The notes below the pieces were generated by a model. It ran no database searches, had not been told where the DNA came from, and was given only the letters and a program-made list of their open reading frames with translations. Below are positions 31,477-42,568 of a DNA stretch of 64,000 nt, one piece after another. Source of the DNA: Rhynchopus sp. YZ270_cl-10 (lineage: Eukaryota > Euglenozoa > Diplonemea > Diplonemida > Diplonemidae); assembly GCA_964035575.1 (NCBI GenBank), contig OZ037893.1:1178001-1242000 (forward strand). The letters run 5' to 3'. Position 1 is the stretch's first letter. Every line of letters begins with the position of its first letter. A program made the position numbers and the translations under genes.

Positions 31477-33387
31477 ATGCGTCTTGCTCACAGCATGTAT
31501 GCCTTTCTCCTCCTCCCCCTCCACTGTACAGCAGAGGTCAGTGTGAAGTCTTACACCTTCTCAGACACACCGCAGGCAACGCATTCCGTCGCCAACCTCT
31601 ACGAGGAAGAGAGCTACCCTTGTTCCCCGACTGCAACAGCGGTGGCGGCCTCCTTAGAAAGCAGTACACAAGCTGAGGGGTGGCACGGACACTTTGCGGA
31701 GGGATACATTGTGGCAGATGTGGATGGGGAGTATTCATTTTTCATCTCTGGGGGTAGCGTAGAATTTTGGCTGAGTAGCGATGAGACGCGGGAAAATGCG
31801 GGTACAGCCCCCTTCATCTCCTCTCGCCTCGGGGATACTGCAGACCCAAACAACTTCCGCCACCAATACTCGCAAATCGCTGCCGTCCACCTCATCTCTG
31901 GGGTGCATTATTACTTCAAACTCCTCCACGCTGGAGGTAGTGCACCCAACACATTCCGAGTAGGATGGACTAAACCTGGTGCCCCTCTGAACGACGTACC
32001 GCAAGAAACCATTGGAGGATCTAATCTCCTTCCCTTCGTCGGCTCCCCTCTCTGCACCAAGCCCTTAAAACGGAAGGCCATAGTGATCGGTGTAGATGGT
32101 GTGTTGTCTAGCAGAAGGGACGCAGTAAATACGCCAAATATCGACCGATTGAAAACCTATCCTGTGTACTGCGGAGGGCATAAATGGGGGATGGACCAAC
32201 AGAGAACATCCAGCATGCCTGGGTGGCTTGCTATGTTAACTGGAACCTGGGCGAATAAGCATGGACTGTCTGATAATATGCACGGTTTTGACACTGAAGT
32301 GCTGCCAAACCGGGTGTTTCCGACTCTCTTTAAAAAGCTGTATCAGCGTTTTCCGGGGTATAAAATGTATAGTTTGGCTGCGTGGGCGGATTTTAATTTG
32401 GCTTTGACGACTGATTCTCATGACGTTTTGATGGATTATACAAAACAAAACACAAAAGACGCGGAAATTGCGAAACAAGTTGTCTCCACTTTGGACAACG
32501 CCGCCCCCGATTTCATTTTCAGCCAATTCGATTTTGTGGATCACGTTGGACATAAATTCAAGCTTGGTCAGGAATACGACACAGCACTACAGGCTGCGGA
32601 TACTATGGTAGGCGACATCATTGATGCGGTCGAACGGAGAATGAAAAGAGAACACGAGGATTGGTTGATTATTCTGGCAACTGATCATGGACGTGCCCCT
32701 GATGGAGGGCACGGTGCGCAAAGCTATGACGAAAAGCTTGCCTTTCTCGCCACAAACAAACCCCTTCACAACGGCCACCGCCGCTTCGAAACAGACATCC
32801 GCCGCAGAAAGGCCTTCCCTGAACTCTCCACACTCCCCCCCCTCACGAACCTCCACGCCACAGTCCTCAACTACCTCAGTGCCTGGGACTACCAAGACTT
32901 TGCCACAGACAGCATCCCCATGGTCGGACCTCTCCAAGCCCCCGTCTTCGTCTCCTCCCGCATAAATAATAAGCACTGTCAATTCGGGTGGACCCCCATC
33001 TGGGGGCTTCCAACCCCGCAGCTAGAATGGGACCAACATAGGGCGTTGTTTGATTGCGATGAAAATCCAGAAAAGTTTCCGATGGTGGTCGCAAAGGATA
33101 GGGTGTACGCAAACGTAAACGGGAAGGGGTGTGTCTTGCAGGCAGGGAACAAGGGGCTTCCAGTATTCAACTGCAAAGGGAAATCAACAGAATTTGTGAT
33201 AACGCATAATAAGCTTGTCTTCGAGGGACGAGGGAACGTTGCAGAGTCCTGCACGCTCTCTGGAAGCACTAAAGGTGGGGGCATGCCCCTTGGTGGGTGT
33301 GACTATGCTGCGCTGTTTGACTGTGTTGGAGGGGGTTCTGAGCTTGCCTTTGCAACAGTGCCTGCAACAAGACGGCAGGTAGGTTGA
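31477..33387 (+). CDS. Secreted PA14-domain alkaline-phosphatase-fold phosphodiesterase
   Basis: A 636-residue protein with a signal peptide (about 1-20, MRLAHSMYAFLLLPL). A PA14-like carbohydrate-binding module follows at about 60-180 (GEYSFFISGGSVEFWLS, YYFKLLHAGG). Then comes an alkaline-phosphatase-superfamily domain of the nucleotide pyrophosphatase/phosphodiesterase or sulfatase kind (about 200-490): VIGVDG with metal ligand D207, a nucleophile segment RTSSMPGW (T244-S246), DFVDHVGH (D352, D355, H356, H359) and TDHG...GGHG (D403, H404, H412). These zinc sites predict hydrolysis of phosphate esters or nucleotides outside the cell or in the secretory path. A small Cys-containing C-terminal domain follows. 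Which residue is the nucleophile cannot be settled. Single exon; ATG 31477 gives the signal peptide directly. Confidence 0.85.
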   Translation: MRLAHSMYAFLLLPLHCTAEVSVKSYTFSDTPQATHSVANLYEEESYPCSPTATAVAASLESSTQAEGWHGHFAEGYIVADVDGEYSFFISGGSVEFWLSSDETRENAGTAPFISSRLGDTADPNNFRHQYSQIAAVHLISGVHYYFKLLHAGGSAPNTFRVGWTKPGAPLNDVPQETIGGSNLLPFVGSPLCTKPLKRKAIVIGVDGVLSSRRDAVNTPNIDRLKTYPVYCGGHKWGMDQQRTSSMPGWLAMLTGTWANKHGLSDNMHGFDTEVLPNRVFPTLFKKLYQRFPGYKMYSLAAWADFNLALTTDSHDVLMDYTKQNTKDAEIAKQVVSTLDNAAPDFIFSQFDFVDHVGHKFKLGQEYDTALQAADTMVGDIIDAVERRMKREHEDWLIILATDHGRAPDGGHGAQSYDEKLAFLATNKPLHNGHRRFETDIRRRKAFPELSTLPPLTNLHATVLNYLSAWDYQDFATDSIPMVGPLQAPVFVSSRINNKHCQFGWTPIWGLPTPQLEWDQHRALFDCDENPEKFPMVVAKDRVYANVNGKGCVLQAGNKGLPVFNCKGKSTEFVITHNKLVFEGRGNVAESCTLSGSTKGGGMPLGGCDYAALFDCVGGGSELAFATVPATRRQVG

Positions 33388-34082
33388 TTTTGTGTTGTCG
33401 GCGTCAGAGGTGTGTAGTTTTTCAACATTCTTGTCGAGACTCACGAAATGGATGGACTGCATGATTTGGGGTACACCCGGTCATACCAAAATACACTGTG
33501 TCAGAGGGCTTTGTATTTCAACTCAACGTTGTTCCAAAAATGATTCTACAGCTTTGGGAGGGGGGGTGGGTGCAAGCAACGACGCAGTGTGCTAGCATTG
33601 GGGCCCTAGAGAGTTTAAAGAGTTCTTCGTGCAGTGAGTTGTGACACAGCTCAATTCAAATCGAGACTTCTGCTGTGGGGATGGCTAGGGGACCGAGATA
33701 CAGTTAAATGCTTTTGATAGTCTCCACTTGATATTGCCTGAAATTTTTTGATGGAGTTTAGTGGAGCTGTTTGGGGGGTTTTAATACCACCAAACACCTA
33801 CAAAGATTCACCCAAATGTCAGGGAAAAAATCGGGTGATAAAAAAGCGAGGCTTTTGCCTTATCGCAAACGTATATGCTACCCGCAGTCGGGTAACTAGC
33901 AAATGATGCAAAAAAAAAAGAGAATATCGCTCCCCCCCCTTATTTATGACAAAACTAAAAGAAAGCATTTGGCAGTATTGGTGTACAGTGTTTTTGTCGA
34001 CATAACAAAAAATTTCATCATTATTCCCTACACTGCAGAACATTCACAAACACACACACACACAAAAGAACAACTTACTACA
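33388..34082. other. Spacer with one hairpin copy
   Basis: No gene. A TTTGTATTTC-type hairpin (AATACA/TGTATT outer stem) lies at 33488-33520. The rest is AT-rich, with a (CA)n tract at 34050-34065 just before the SFT2 start. Confidence 0.55.
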
Positions 34083-34897
34083 ATGCTTCCTGGTGCGCTT
34101 GGAGGGGAGGACAATGACAGTCTGTGCCCGTCGTTGACGTTCAAGCAAAGGTATGGTGCTTACGTACCTTAGGACTCACAGCAGTGCCAGGGAGGGGGTC
34201 CTAAAAAACGCTTATTATCCTATTAGTAGGGAAGGGTAGGTAGCAGTGTTTACGACGTGTTCGTCTCCTTTCGAACAGCAACGTACTTTTCTTCTACAAC
34301 AAGCTTGTGGAAACCAGCGCAGCTGTGCTCCGCGATAACGAATGTGATCAAGGTGAAAGCAGGGTTCATCTGATAAACTTTTCTTTGTGCTTTCATCCGG
34401 GGGCTGGCGGAGGATTAATAACTTCACTTCTTTCTTCTTCACAGAATCTACGGTTTCATCGGCTGCGTTTGTGTGGGTGTCATTTTCTCGATCCTCTCGT
34501 GGGTCTCGCTCTGGAGCAAGGTATGTAGATTTTCAAAACATTTTTCAAAACTTCCATCCCCCCCCTGCCTCAAACTTTTTCAAACCACCCTCAGGACTTC
34601 GTCGCCTTCGGTATTTGGATGTCTCTGGGTAACTGCACGTCGCTTGGGGGTACATGCTTTTTGAAGGGGCCTGTCAAGCAGGTAAAGTCGATGTTCGAGG
34701 AAAAGCGTCTGGAGGCAACTGTGATAATGCTTTGTTCGATGGTGTGGACGCTCATTGCTGCGTTCTGGCTGGAGCAGCCCGTGATCGTGATTTTGATGGC
34801 CATTATCCAGTACCTCTCGCTTGCGTGGTACGCTCTCTCGTACATCCCGTTCGCGCGTGCAGCAGTTAAGAAATGTTTCGCTGGCATCATCGGATAG
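34083..34897 (+). CDS. SFT2-like vesicle transport membrane protein
   Basis: A four-exon gene for a four-helix membrane protein of the SFT2 family, which acts in retrograde endosome-to-Golgi vesicle fusion. Exons: 34083-34150, 34279-about 34362, 34445-34520 and 34595-34897; 176 residues. The core is diagnostic: IYGFIGCVCVGVIFSILSWV, then GGTCFLKGPVKQVKSMFE, and YLSLAWYALSYIPFARAAVK. Borders of introns 1 and 3 are GT-AG and in phase. Intron 2 is odd: the obvious donor (AAG|GTGAAAGC, 34352) leaves the wrong phase for exon 3. The family frame is kept only if exon 2 runs 10 nt further, to 34362, which gives an intron starting GGTTCATCTGATAAAC, the core of the dispersed hairpin family, and ending CACAG. 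The N-terminus is short and acidic. Confidence 0.88.
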
Positions 34898-35595
34898 ACA
34901 ACTGGGATGTTCGATATTGGGGTTTTTCTGGGGTGCGGGGAGGGGGAGTTACAGTGTGTGTATGTGTTCCAAAGTTTCTGGGAAATGCGGGATTTTTTTT
35001 TCAAAACAAAATGAGAGAAAAGAGCTTTTGGACCGATTTTTTTTGACCAACCCAAACGTCCACCGATGTAGTGAGGCATTTGTATTCAATCTTTTTTTTT
35101 TTGCAATTTTTATGTACATTTGGTCACCATTGTGGGCTAAGAGCTTTTCTTTGAGGTTAAAACGTAAACCACGAAAATCTAAAAGAGGTGACTTATCCTT
35201 GGGTATGATGTATGTTATTAGGCGAGTGGTGTATTGTCTTTTTCTTGTCAGTTCATAGTTCTTACCTACTGTGGGAGGGGGGTTTTTTTTTTTGCAAAAA
35301 ACAAATATTGGTGTTCCTGAAACACCTGTCAAGGACATGTCAAGGACATGCCAATGTAGGCCCCCTCCGGAACACCAAATATGAATAAATTCCTCCTTTG
35401 CTAAAGGTCTTCTTAGGCGACGGAGAGGCCTAGGTTCATCTACCAACTTACCAATCTTTTCTCTTCATTGTTCCCTTCAATGTTGTGTGGCACGAATTTT
35501 TTTTATTTGAGAGAGAGAGAGATACGTCAGTGTCCGATATCCGCCTTTGCTGTCCTGTGTGAGGCGCGTTTTTGCACTTTTAACTTCTCTTTTCT

Positions 35596-35630
35596 AAGGT
35601 GACTGAACACGAGAGGTTTAGGTTCATCTT
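35596..35630 (+). repeat. Dispersed hairpin copy with compensating change
   Basis: Inner stem CTGAAC/GTTTAG keeps pairing although two positions differ from CTAAGC/GCTTAG. Outer stem AAGGTGA... /TCATCTT; loop ACGAGAG. Confidence 0.75.
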
Positions 35631-35857
35631 ATAATACCCCCTTTTTGAAGTCAGTACACTTGGTCTGTAGTGCTTATCACAGAAAGTATCAGTCAAGGGG
35701 CCTGTCATCCTCCTTGCAGACAGCGTTGCTGAAGTGCTGTTAACTTCGCCCTTTCTTTTTTTGTTGAGACCCCAAGTAGGAGGGTGGGTCGGTGCCCCCT
35801 AGCCGCCACCCCCCACCCAAACTGCTGTGATTCCTTCCCAACAAACAAAAAACAAAA

Positions 35858-35926
35858 CAGTGGAGATTTGTACAAAAACTGTGGCAACACAACCGAGGCT
35901 ACACTACTCCAACAATTTATCAAAAT
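35858..35926 (+). repeat. Dispersed 70-bp repeat
   Basis: ACAGTGGAGATTTGTACA, then CTGTGGCAACACAACCGAGG and CTCCAACAATTTATCAAAA. The closest copy is at 38741-38810, a weaker one at 37380-37430; all lie on the + strand. No function is visible. Confidence 0.65.
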
Positions 35927-36032
35927 AGAAAGGTTTCTGGAAGACACATCCCTCCAGGTTTTCCATGAGTGACCCAGTAGCACCCCCCCCCTGGAGAGTG
36001 GTTCCCGCAATTTTGGAGGTGAACTAATGAGG

Positions 36033-36067
36033 AATTACTAAGCAACAGAGAGGCTTAGGTTCATCTT
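36033..36067 (+). repeat. Dispersed hairpin copy, CTAAGC type
   Basis: CTAAGC/GCTTAG stem around AACAGAGAG, then GTTCATCTTTTG and a C/T tract; 345 bp upstream of the PDZ gene. Confidence 0.7.
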
Positions 36068-36219
36068 TTGTCCAACCCCTTTTCTTTTTATTGCCTTTCC
36101 GGTTTGTCTGTCCTTAGGTCTGTCTTCAAAAAAAATTCTGTAAAAAAAAAAAGTGTCAGGAACACATTTGATGTGGCTGCGCTAAAAGAAGCACGAAAAA
36201 AACAAAATAATGGAGGGTC

Positions 36220-36221
<2 letters not shown>

Positions 36222-36252
<31 letters not shown>
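36222..36252. repeat. (CT)n microsatellite
   Basis: About 15 copies of CT on the + strand, directly before the spacer that leads to the PDZ gene. Confidence 0.9.
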
Positions 36253-36255
<3 letters not shown>

Positions 36256-36411
36256 ACAAAAGGTTCACCCTGCTCTAAGTAATTTCCCCTCCCTACAGCG
36301 CAGCCACCCACCTGGGCACAAAGCACTTTCAAAACATACAAAAAACATTTTCAAACCTCCCTACAACGTCCTACCCAGCCACCCACCCCCACAAAGCAAA
36401 CACGTATATGA

Positions 36412-36969
36412 ATGAGTGTTTCCTATGAACATGCTCCCCTTGAGGACCGGCGTGTCTTTTACACACATGTCCCGTACGAGCCGCCTCGGCCACCGAGGGG
36501 CGTATGTGGAGACGAGGTGCTGGTGAAGCGCGAGCTAGGCGAATCCTTAGGCATAGGTCTGAGCGAGGAGTGCCTCATCATGCAGATCACGGAGAACGGG
36601 CCTGCGGACCGTGCACGGCTGAACCGTCTGCTGTGCAGGCGGCTTATCTGCATCAACGACAAGGTCATCGCCACGAGCACTGACTTGGGATCGGCCATGG
36701 AGACCATCGGTGCGAACACACCTGTCATCCGGCTCACCGTTGCGCCCATAGGTACAGACGACCCAGACACTCACGTCAAAGGCTTCTACTGGGGGACGGG
36801 GCTGTTCAAGGGGTACAGAAGGGTGTCAGCTCTGCAGCATGGGGCTGCTGGTGCGGGTGGTGGTGGTGGTGGTGGGGCAAGTGCTTCCCGTCGTACAACT
36901 GAAAGGGAAAGGGAACGACGATCACCAGCAAACCCTTCGCGCGATTCTCGTGCATGGTGTAAGTCGTAG
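36412..36969 (+). CDS. PDZ-domain protein, Gly-rich tail
   Basis: A 185-residue protein. Residues about 36-113 form a PDZ-like fold: carboxylate-binding loop SLGIGL, then IMQITENGPADRARL (the usual xxGPAxxAGL turn), ICINDKVIATSTD and the final strand PVIRLTVAP. PDZ domains bind C-terminal peptides and act as scaffolds. The rest is low-complexity: a run of seven Gly from a GGT repeat, then a basic Arg/Glu stretch. No signal peptide or membrane segment. The partner is unknown. A single exon as read; the tail is weakly constrained, so its end is less certain than its domain. Confidence 0.75.
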   Translation: MSVSYEHAPLEDRRVFYTHVPYEPPRPPRGVCGDEVLVKRELGESLGIGLSEECLIMQITENGPADRARLNRLLCRRLICINDKVIATSTDLGSAMETIGANTPVIRLTVAPIGTDDPDTHVKGFYWGTGLFKGYRRVSALQHGAAGAGGGGGGGASASRRTTERERERRSPANPSRDSRAWCKS

Positions 36970-37547
36970 GGGGTGGGTGGTGGGGGAGGAGAGAAGAGAA
37001 GAGGGGGTTTGTTGGTAACAACGTCACGCTGTGGCTTCTGTTTATGTATGTGAAGCATGTAGTCCCTCTCGGAGTGTTTGTCGGATGTGTTATAGTACTT
37101 TTTTCTGTGCTCTCTGGGGTTCGATATCCCGATAACTCTCCGACGTACGGTGAGGCGTTTGCGCTTTTCATGGATTTATTTAAGGGAAAAGGAGTACACG
37201 GTGCGCCCTCGCACGTGACACTTGTTCTCTTCTATTTTTCTTAACCCGTGTAAAGAGAAAATACAGGAATTGATTTATTACAGTGCCCTGGGTCTCTAGA
37301 GGTGCCTTCCACCTTTCAACAACCCACCCTGTTCAATAAAAAAATTTCAAGATTCTCTCAAACGTTGCAAGCTCAACTTGACAGTGGAGCTTGCACAGGT
37401 AGCAACGACACTATTCCAACAATTTTTCAAAAAAAAAAAAAAAAAACGTTTTCTTTGGTTTTGTCTGTCCCCTACATAACCCCTCCAACGTTGTCTTCGC
37501 ACTTTGGAGTGAGTGTAGGTTCCCCTTTTTCCTCCCCCGCTCTTTTA

Positions 37548-37578
37548 GGATGTGTGCACGAGGATGCACATTCATCTT
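37548..37578 (+). repeat. Dispersed hairpin copy, CATC type
   Basis: GATG/CATC outer and TGTGC/GCACA inner stems around ACGAGGAT. Confidence 0.7.
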
Positions 37579-38143
37579 TCAAGATTTTGTAGAGTGTATC
37601 GCGCTCTCAGCCGTTCGTCGTTTTGTCTCTCTCTTTCCGTTATATAAGGCATCTTTTTGTTGCCCCTGTTCTGTCTTCTCTTTTTCTCGTCTTAAAAAAT
37701 CACACAATTGCATCGCCTCGATTTTTGGAAAAATGGAGTTTTTGAAGCCTTGCTCGCCAGAAGGCGAGCTGGTTGCGTGTCTCCTGTGTTCTGTGTACGC
37801 ATCTGTATTCTTCAGTGTCAGGCCCAGCTTATTATCGATGAGCTGCCACACATGTAGGCCTAAAAGTTGTGCACTCCGTAAAATGACTGCATCGCAAATT
37901 TTCTTCAGTGTTATGCTTCTTCTTTCCCCCCCCTTCCTCTCCTGCACCCCAAGTTCTTTCACAACAGGAAATAAAAGGGGAATCCAAATATGTTCCCAGA
38001 AATAACCTTTTTTTTTGCCACTTTTTTGTTCAAAATTACCGAATAATAAAGTTGAATACATTTGGACTCTCCCTTGAGAAAGAAAACATTTTCTTTAGTA
38101 ACTAAGCGAGGCTGAGGCGTGTACAAGACCGCCTTCTTTATTT

Positions 38144-38178
38144 AAGGTGACTAAGCACAAGAGGCTTAGTTCATATTA
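38144..38178 (+). repeat. Dispersed hairpin copy, CTAAGC type
   Basis: Perfect CTAAGC/GCTTAG stem around ACAAGAG; a partial second copy (CTAAGCGAGGCTGAGG) stands just before it at 38102. Confidence 0.7.
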
Positions 38179-38469
38179 TCAATTTTTTTTTCTTCACAAC
38201 TAGAGCTGAATGGACAAGAGAACAGTGCGATACTGGTGTGTTTTGGGGGAACGAAACAGTTTACGTGTAAATAATATTGTTATCAGTGAAATCTACGCTT
38301 TCGGATGAAACAGAAAGAAATCACCTCTTGTTTGTTTTGTTTGTTTTTTTAGATCGCGCGGTGGAAGAATGTGCATAAAAGAAAGAAAAATAAAAAAAAA
38401 CTGATTTTCAGCTCCACCACTCATCGCCTGTTCCCGTCCATGCTGTTCTCTGGGTAAAGCGGTTTTTGT

Positions 38470-38504
38470 AGGTGACTAAGCACAGAGAGGCTGAGATTCA
38501 TCTT
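38470..38504 (+). repeat. Dispersed hairpin copy, CTAAGC type
   Basis: AGGTGACTAAGCACAGAGAG then GCTGAGATTCATCTTATAAA; both stems are present with one mismatch. Confidence 0.7.
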
Positions 38505-38740
38505 ATAAACCGTTCTTTTTTTGAAAGCCCCTCTTATGACAAGTGAAGAACCCATCTTTGTATTATTCACGTTTTTGTGAGGTGTCAAGGTTGGTCAACC
38601 ATCTACAGTCTGGTTTTCTTGAAGCTTGTACAAAAAGGTGGACAACACTATTCCAAAAAAAAATTACCTCCAAAAAAAAAAAAAAAAAAAAAAAACGTTT
38701 TTTCTTCAACCTTCCCCCTTTTTTTGAAGCATGTACCGAA

Positions 38741-38810
38741 AGACAGTGGAGATTGCACAACTGTGGCAACACAACCGAGGCAACTACACTACTCCAACAA
38801 TTTATCAAAA
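38741..38810 (+). repeat. Dispersed 70-bp repeat, second copy
   Basis: GACAGTGGAGATTGCACAAC, then TGTGGCAACACAACCGAGG and ACTCCAACAATTTATCAAAA. It matches 35858-35926 over its whole length. Confidence 0.65.
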
Positions 38811-39278
38811 AAAACCAATACTTTGAAATTCATTCGCCCTTAGGGCGACTTTGTGTACAGAACCCATCCTCGGACAGGGTGATTGGCGAAAAACTACAAA
38901 AAACGTGGAGGACTTTGCTTTCCTCTCACAAGAGAATATGATACTGTGGACTGTAAAGGGTTCCTGTTGTCTTTCATTCCTCTCCCCTCCCTGATTACTC
39001 CTTCATTTATTTTTTTTTGCTGGCATCATACGTGAGTCAATTAAAATGCCCATCAATAGCAAGCCCACCCCCTTTTCCCACCGTTTTCACCTTCAATATT
39101 ATCCCCTTTTATTTATGAGGGTGACGAAGCACACAGTGGCTTAGGATCATCTCACACAACTTTTCTTTTATCGGAAATAGTTCTCCGTATTTTTGCAAAA
39201 CATACGGCATAAAGAAAACATTTTTGTTGATCCCTCCTATGCTATCAATCTATTGATTGCATATGTTGAAAATACTTA

Positions 39279-39687
39279 TTAGGGCACGGTAATTTTTATT
39301 TTTGGTAAGCGTCTGCGTGCGTACTTTTTTTTTGAGATTCCAGGGGAAAAAATTATGCAGAAAAAAATATTATAAAGGGGGGCCCTCAATAACTCAACAA
39401 TGTATTTTAGGTAAAAAATGTACATTTTTCAGCGCAAATTGACCCCATCACAGCACACACAGACTCCTGAGAGCCGAAATCAAAAAAAATTTCCCCCGAT
39501 TTTTTGTGGGCAAAAATTGGTGGGAAAATATTTTTGGTACCTGTATTTCCCCCACTGTAATTTTCCTCTATAATTTTTTTCACCACTCATAATTTTTTTT
39601 ACTGCATAATTTTTTTTTGCGTGCGTGCGTACTTTTTTTTGAGAAGTGCTCTGACGCTTACCAAGAAAAAAAATTACCGTGCCCTTA
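39279..39687. mobile_element. TIR element, 35-bp ends
   Basis: Left end TTAGGGCACGGTAATTTTT... (39279-39313) and right end (39653-39687) are near-perfect complements, sharing GGTAAGCGTC inside. A direct repeat GCGTGCGTACTTTTTTTTGA occurs next to each end. No gene inside. TTAT flanks both sides. Confidence 0.7.
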
Positions 39688-40150
39688 TCGGAAATAGTTA
39701 TCCCAAAATGTGTTCCCCCGCTGCGCAGACCAACAAGCAAAACCGCAGCACGCGGCAGCAACACAGGGAAGGCGTTGTGGGCACACAGTGCCAAATAACG
39801 TTCCACTCTGCCTGCTCAAAACTCAACTTTGGCTAGGTAAATCGTATGAACAAAGGTAAAGGTATCAAAAAGTTGCCAAAAATTGGTTTTTTTCTTTAAT
39901 ACGATAGGCACTGATATCAGGTTATGGCATAATTTTTTTTTTCTTCCATAAACGCGGAGACACTTTCAGTCTACGTTTAATCAAACGAAATTGTGCATGA
40001 GGACAATGTGCTCAAGCATATGCACCCCCCAATGCCAGAACGAAATTAATGCAAAAATTAGGCACAAAATGAAGCGGGTTTTTCTTTTTTCTTTTTTCTT
40101 TTGCAGATCCAAAAAAAAGGTGACATTTTTATTTTTGTTTTTGAGTGGGG

Positions 40151-40256
40151 TCCACCTGATCTTTACCCCGCGTATAGGCCCGTACATGCCCGTATAGGCC
40201 AAACCCCACCCATTTTCCCCAGCCTTTACGCGCCTTTACGCAGGATAAAAATCAGA
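40151..40256. mobile_element. 106-bp MITE with TGGGG duplication
   Basis: Ends TCCACCTGATCTTTACCCCG and CAGGATAAAAATCAGA are imperfect inverted repeats. TGGGG on both sides (40146-40150, 40257-40261) is a 5-bp target duplication. Related to 29538-29621. Confidence 0.65.
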
Positions 40257-40440
40257 TGGGGGGTGCGGCAAATCACCCCTTAAAAAGGTGTGCTGTGTGT
40301 GTCATTGCCAAGATCGGTTAATCGTCTTTCAACATTTTCTTCACCTCATTAAAAGCAACCCCAGCTCTGAGCACTCTTAGGCCACTACGCCTAGAGGTTC
40401 AGACTCATCTGATCCACTGTCCTCTCTTCCCCATCCCCCC

Positions 40441-40472
40441 CGATATGTGTGTACGAGATGCACATTCGTTTT
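40441..40472 (+). repeat. Dispersed hairpin copy, CATTCGT type
   Basis: GATATGTGTGTACGAGATGC followed by ACATTCGT; a decayed copy, followed by TTTTCAACTTTTC. Confidence 0.5.
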
Positions 40473-40707
40473 CAACTTTTCTCTTTTCTCTCTTTTTTTG
40501 CAATGCGTTTGTTCTGTACGGTGATTTTGGAACCACGGTAAAGCAAATTTCTTTGTTAACACAACAAGCAAAAAAAGGTATAACAAGCTCGAGCTGGTTA
40601 TGCAAGACAAAGGAGAACGCTTGGTTTGCTTTATCAAGGGTAAAGAAGGACACCGTTGTGTAAGGTGGTGGAGGGGGGGGTGGGCAACAATGCCAGACAC
40701 GACTATT

Positions 40708-40839
40708 GTCAGGGGCACTACTACTAGTAGAACTACTAGTCATCACGACTAGTTGCTAACTCTATACATGATATTGTAAAACTAGCCGTAAAACACTAGT
40801 CATTTTTGGACTAGTAGCACTACAAGTAGTTCCCCTGAC
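40708..40839. mobile_element. 132-bp MITE related to NXF intron element
   Basis: Ends GTCAGGGG and CCCCTGAC. Interior boxes ATGATATTGTAAAACTAGCC and AAAACACTAGTCATTTTTGG match the element in the NXF intron (25426-25916), but the coding part is absent. Confidence 0.75.
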
Positions 40840-41054
40840 GAGTCCCCTGTGTGCTGTGGATCACCTCAGACCCTCTTTCAAAATGCGAATATATTCAACC
40901 AATAATATTTGTTCTAGGGGGGCTCGGTCTTTGAGTATCCTCTTTGCTTTTTTTTTACCCCCCTTTCTTTGCTTACTGTTTGCTGTAGTAAGTATATGAA
41001 TTTGGATTTTTCTTTTTTGCTCTCTCCCCCATATGCGATGTTTTGTTCATTTTA

Positions 41055-41074
41055 GATGTGTTCCGTGAGACACA
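41055..41074 (+). repeat. Dispersed hairpin copy, ACACAT type
   Basis: ATGTGT/ACACAT is a perfect 6-bp stem around TCCGTGAG, a compensated variant of TGTGC/GCACA. Confidence 0.6.
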
Positions 41075-41478
41075 TTGACTTTTTTTTTTCTTCTGCTTGG
41101 CTCACAGCCCCCGTGTTGATATAAAACTCTGTATTGCCAGGGCATAAAGCCCCTCGCAGTACAGAGCAGTGTGCGTTCATGTATATTGACCAATTATTCC
41201 AGGGGGAAGGGCTGGGTGTGTTGTATGAGAGTAAACGAGAGGATCCGTGAGGCTGGGACGAACCCATATAGTCAGAGGGTCTTGCTGTGTATAGCAATAT
41301 GGCACAAAACCTAGATATGCATCACCAACCAACCTTCAGGATGGACGGTGCTAATATTAGCTGGCCTTATGTCGGGCTTGCCTGGTTGGGGTTTTACCTC
41401 AAGCCAGCTATACCGTATGATAGTCATTGCACTGACCTTTACGATGAAACAGATGTGACCACCAGCACGACTCTGGGA

Positions 41479-41538
41479 GGCAACTGGGGGGATCGAACCC
41501 CCGACCCTCCTAACTAAGACAGTGGGGCACACATTGCC
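41479..41538 (-). pseudogene. tRNA-like relic
   Basis: On the - strand there is a textbook T-arm (GGGGG, loop TTCGATC, CCCCC) followed at once by AGTTGCC, which pairs with GGCAAT 45 bases upstream to form an acceptor stem. The variable-loop-like GGGTC precedes the T-arm. The D and anticodon arms do not fold and the whole is only 60 nt, so it is probably a decayed tRNA gene or tRNA-derived repeat. Thirty-three bases nearby (ATGGACGGTGCTAATATTAG onward, 41342) recur at 54555. Confidence 0.3.
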
Positions 41539-41836
41539 CACACCACCATCACATCTCATCCCATCACCACACGATACTCATGAGGTGATTACGCAACGAT
41601 CAGGTTCGTCTTCAAGTTTTCTCTCTTTTTTTGTGTGTGTGTTTCCCCAATTCGTGTCTTCGGCAGTCCTTTTCCCCTTGGAGCTGCTCTGCTTTACAAT
41701 TTGCAGTTTTCAAAACTTCACTCATTTGATTTTTTTTTACAACGATGCGCTGTGTGGTGTTTGCAATCACGCCATATTCATCTTTCAACCCCCCTTCTCC
41801 TCCCTCTCAATTTTTTTAAATAATCCCCCTCACTAG

Positions 41837-42568
<732 letters not shown>

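Larger units (their letters stand above)
34898..36411. other. Spacer with three hairpin copies
   Basis: No gene. Hairpin copies lie at 35405-35435, 35596-35630 and 36033-36067. A dispersed repeat (35858-35926) and a (CT)n run (36222-36252) are present. TCCCTCCCTACAG at about 36286-36298 is a plausible acceptor for the PDZ gene. Confidence 0.55.

Noticed and set aside
37736-38005. Small frame on + (starts MEFLKPCSPEGEL) with two hydrophobic stretches
   Set aside because: No family, weak codon bias, and the reverse strand is equally open; not distinguishable from chance.
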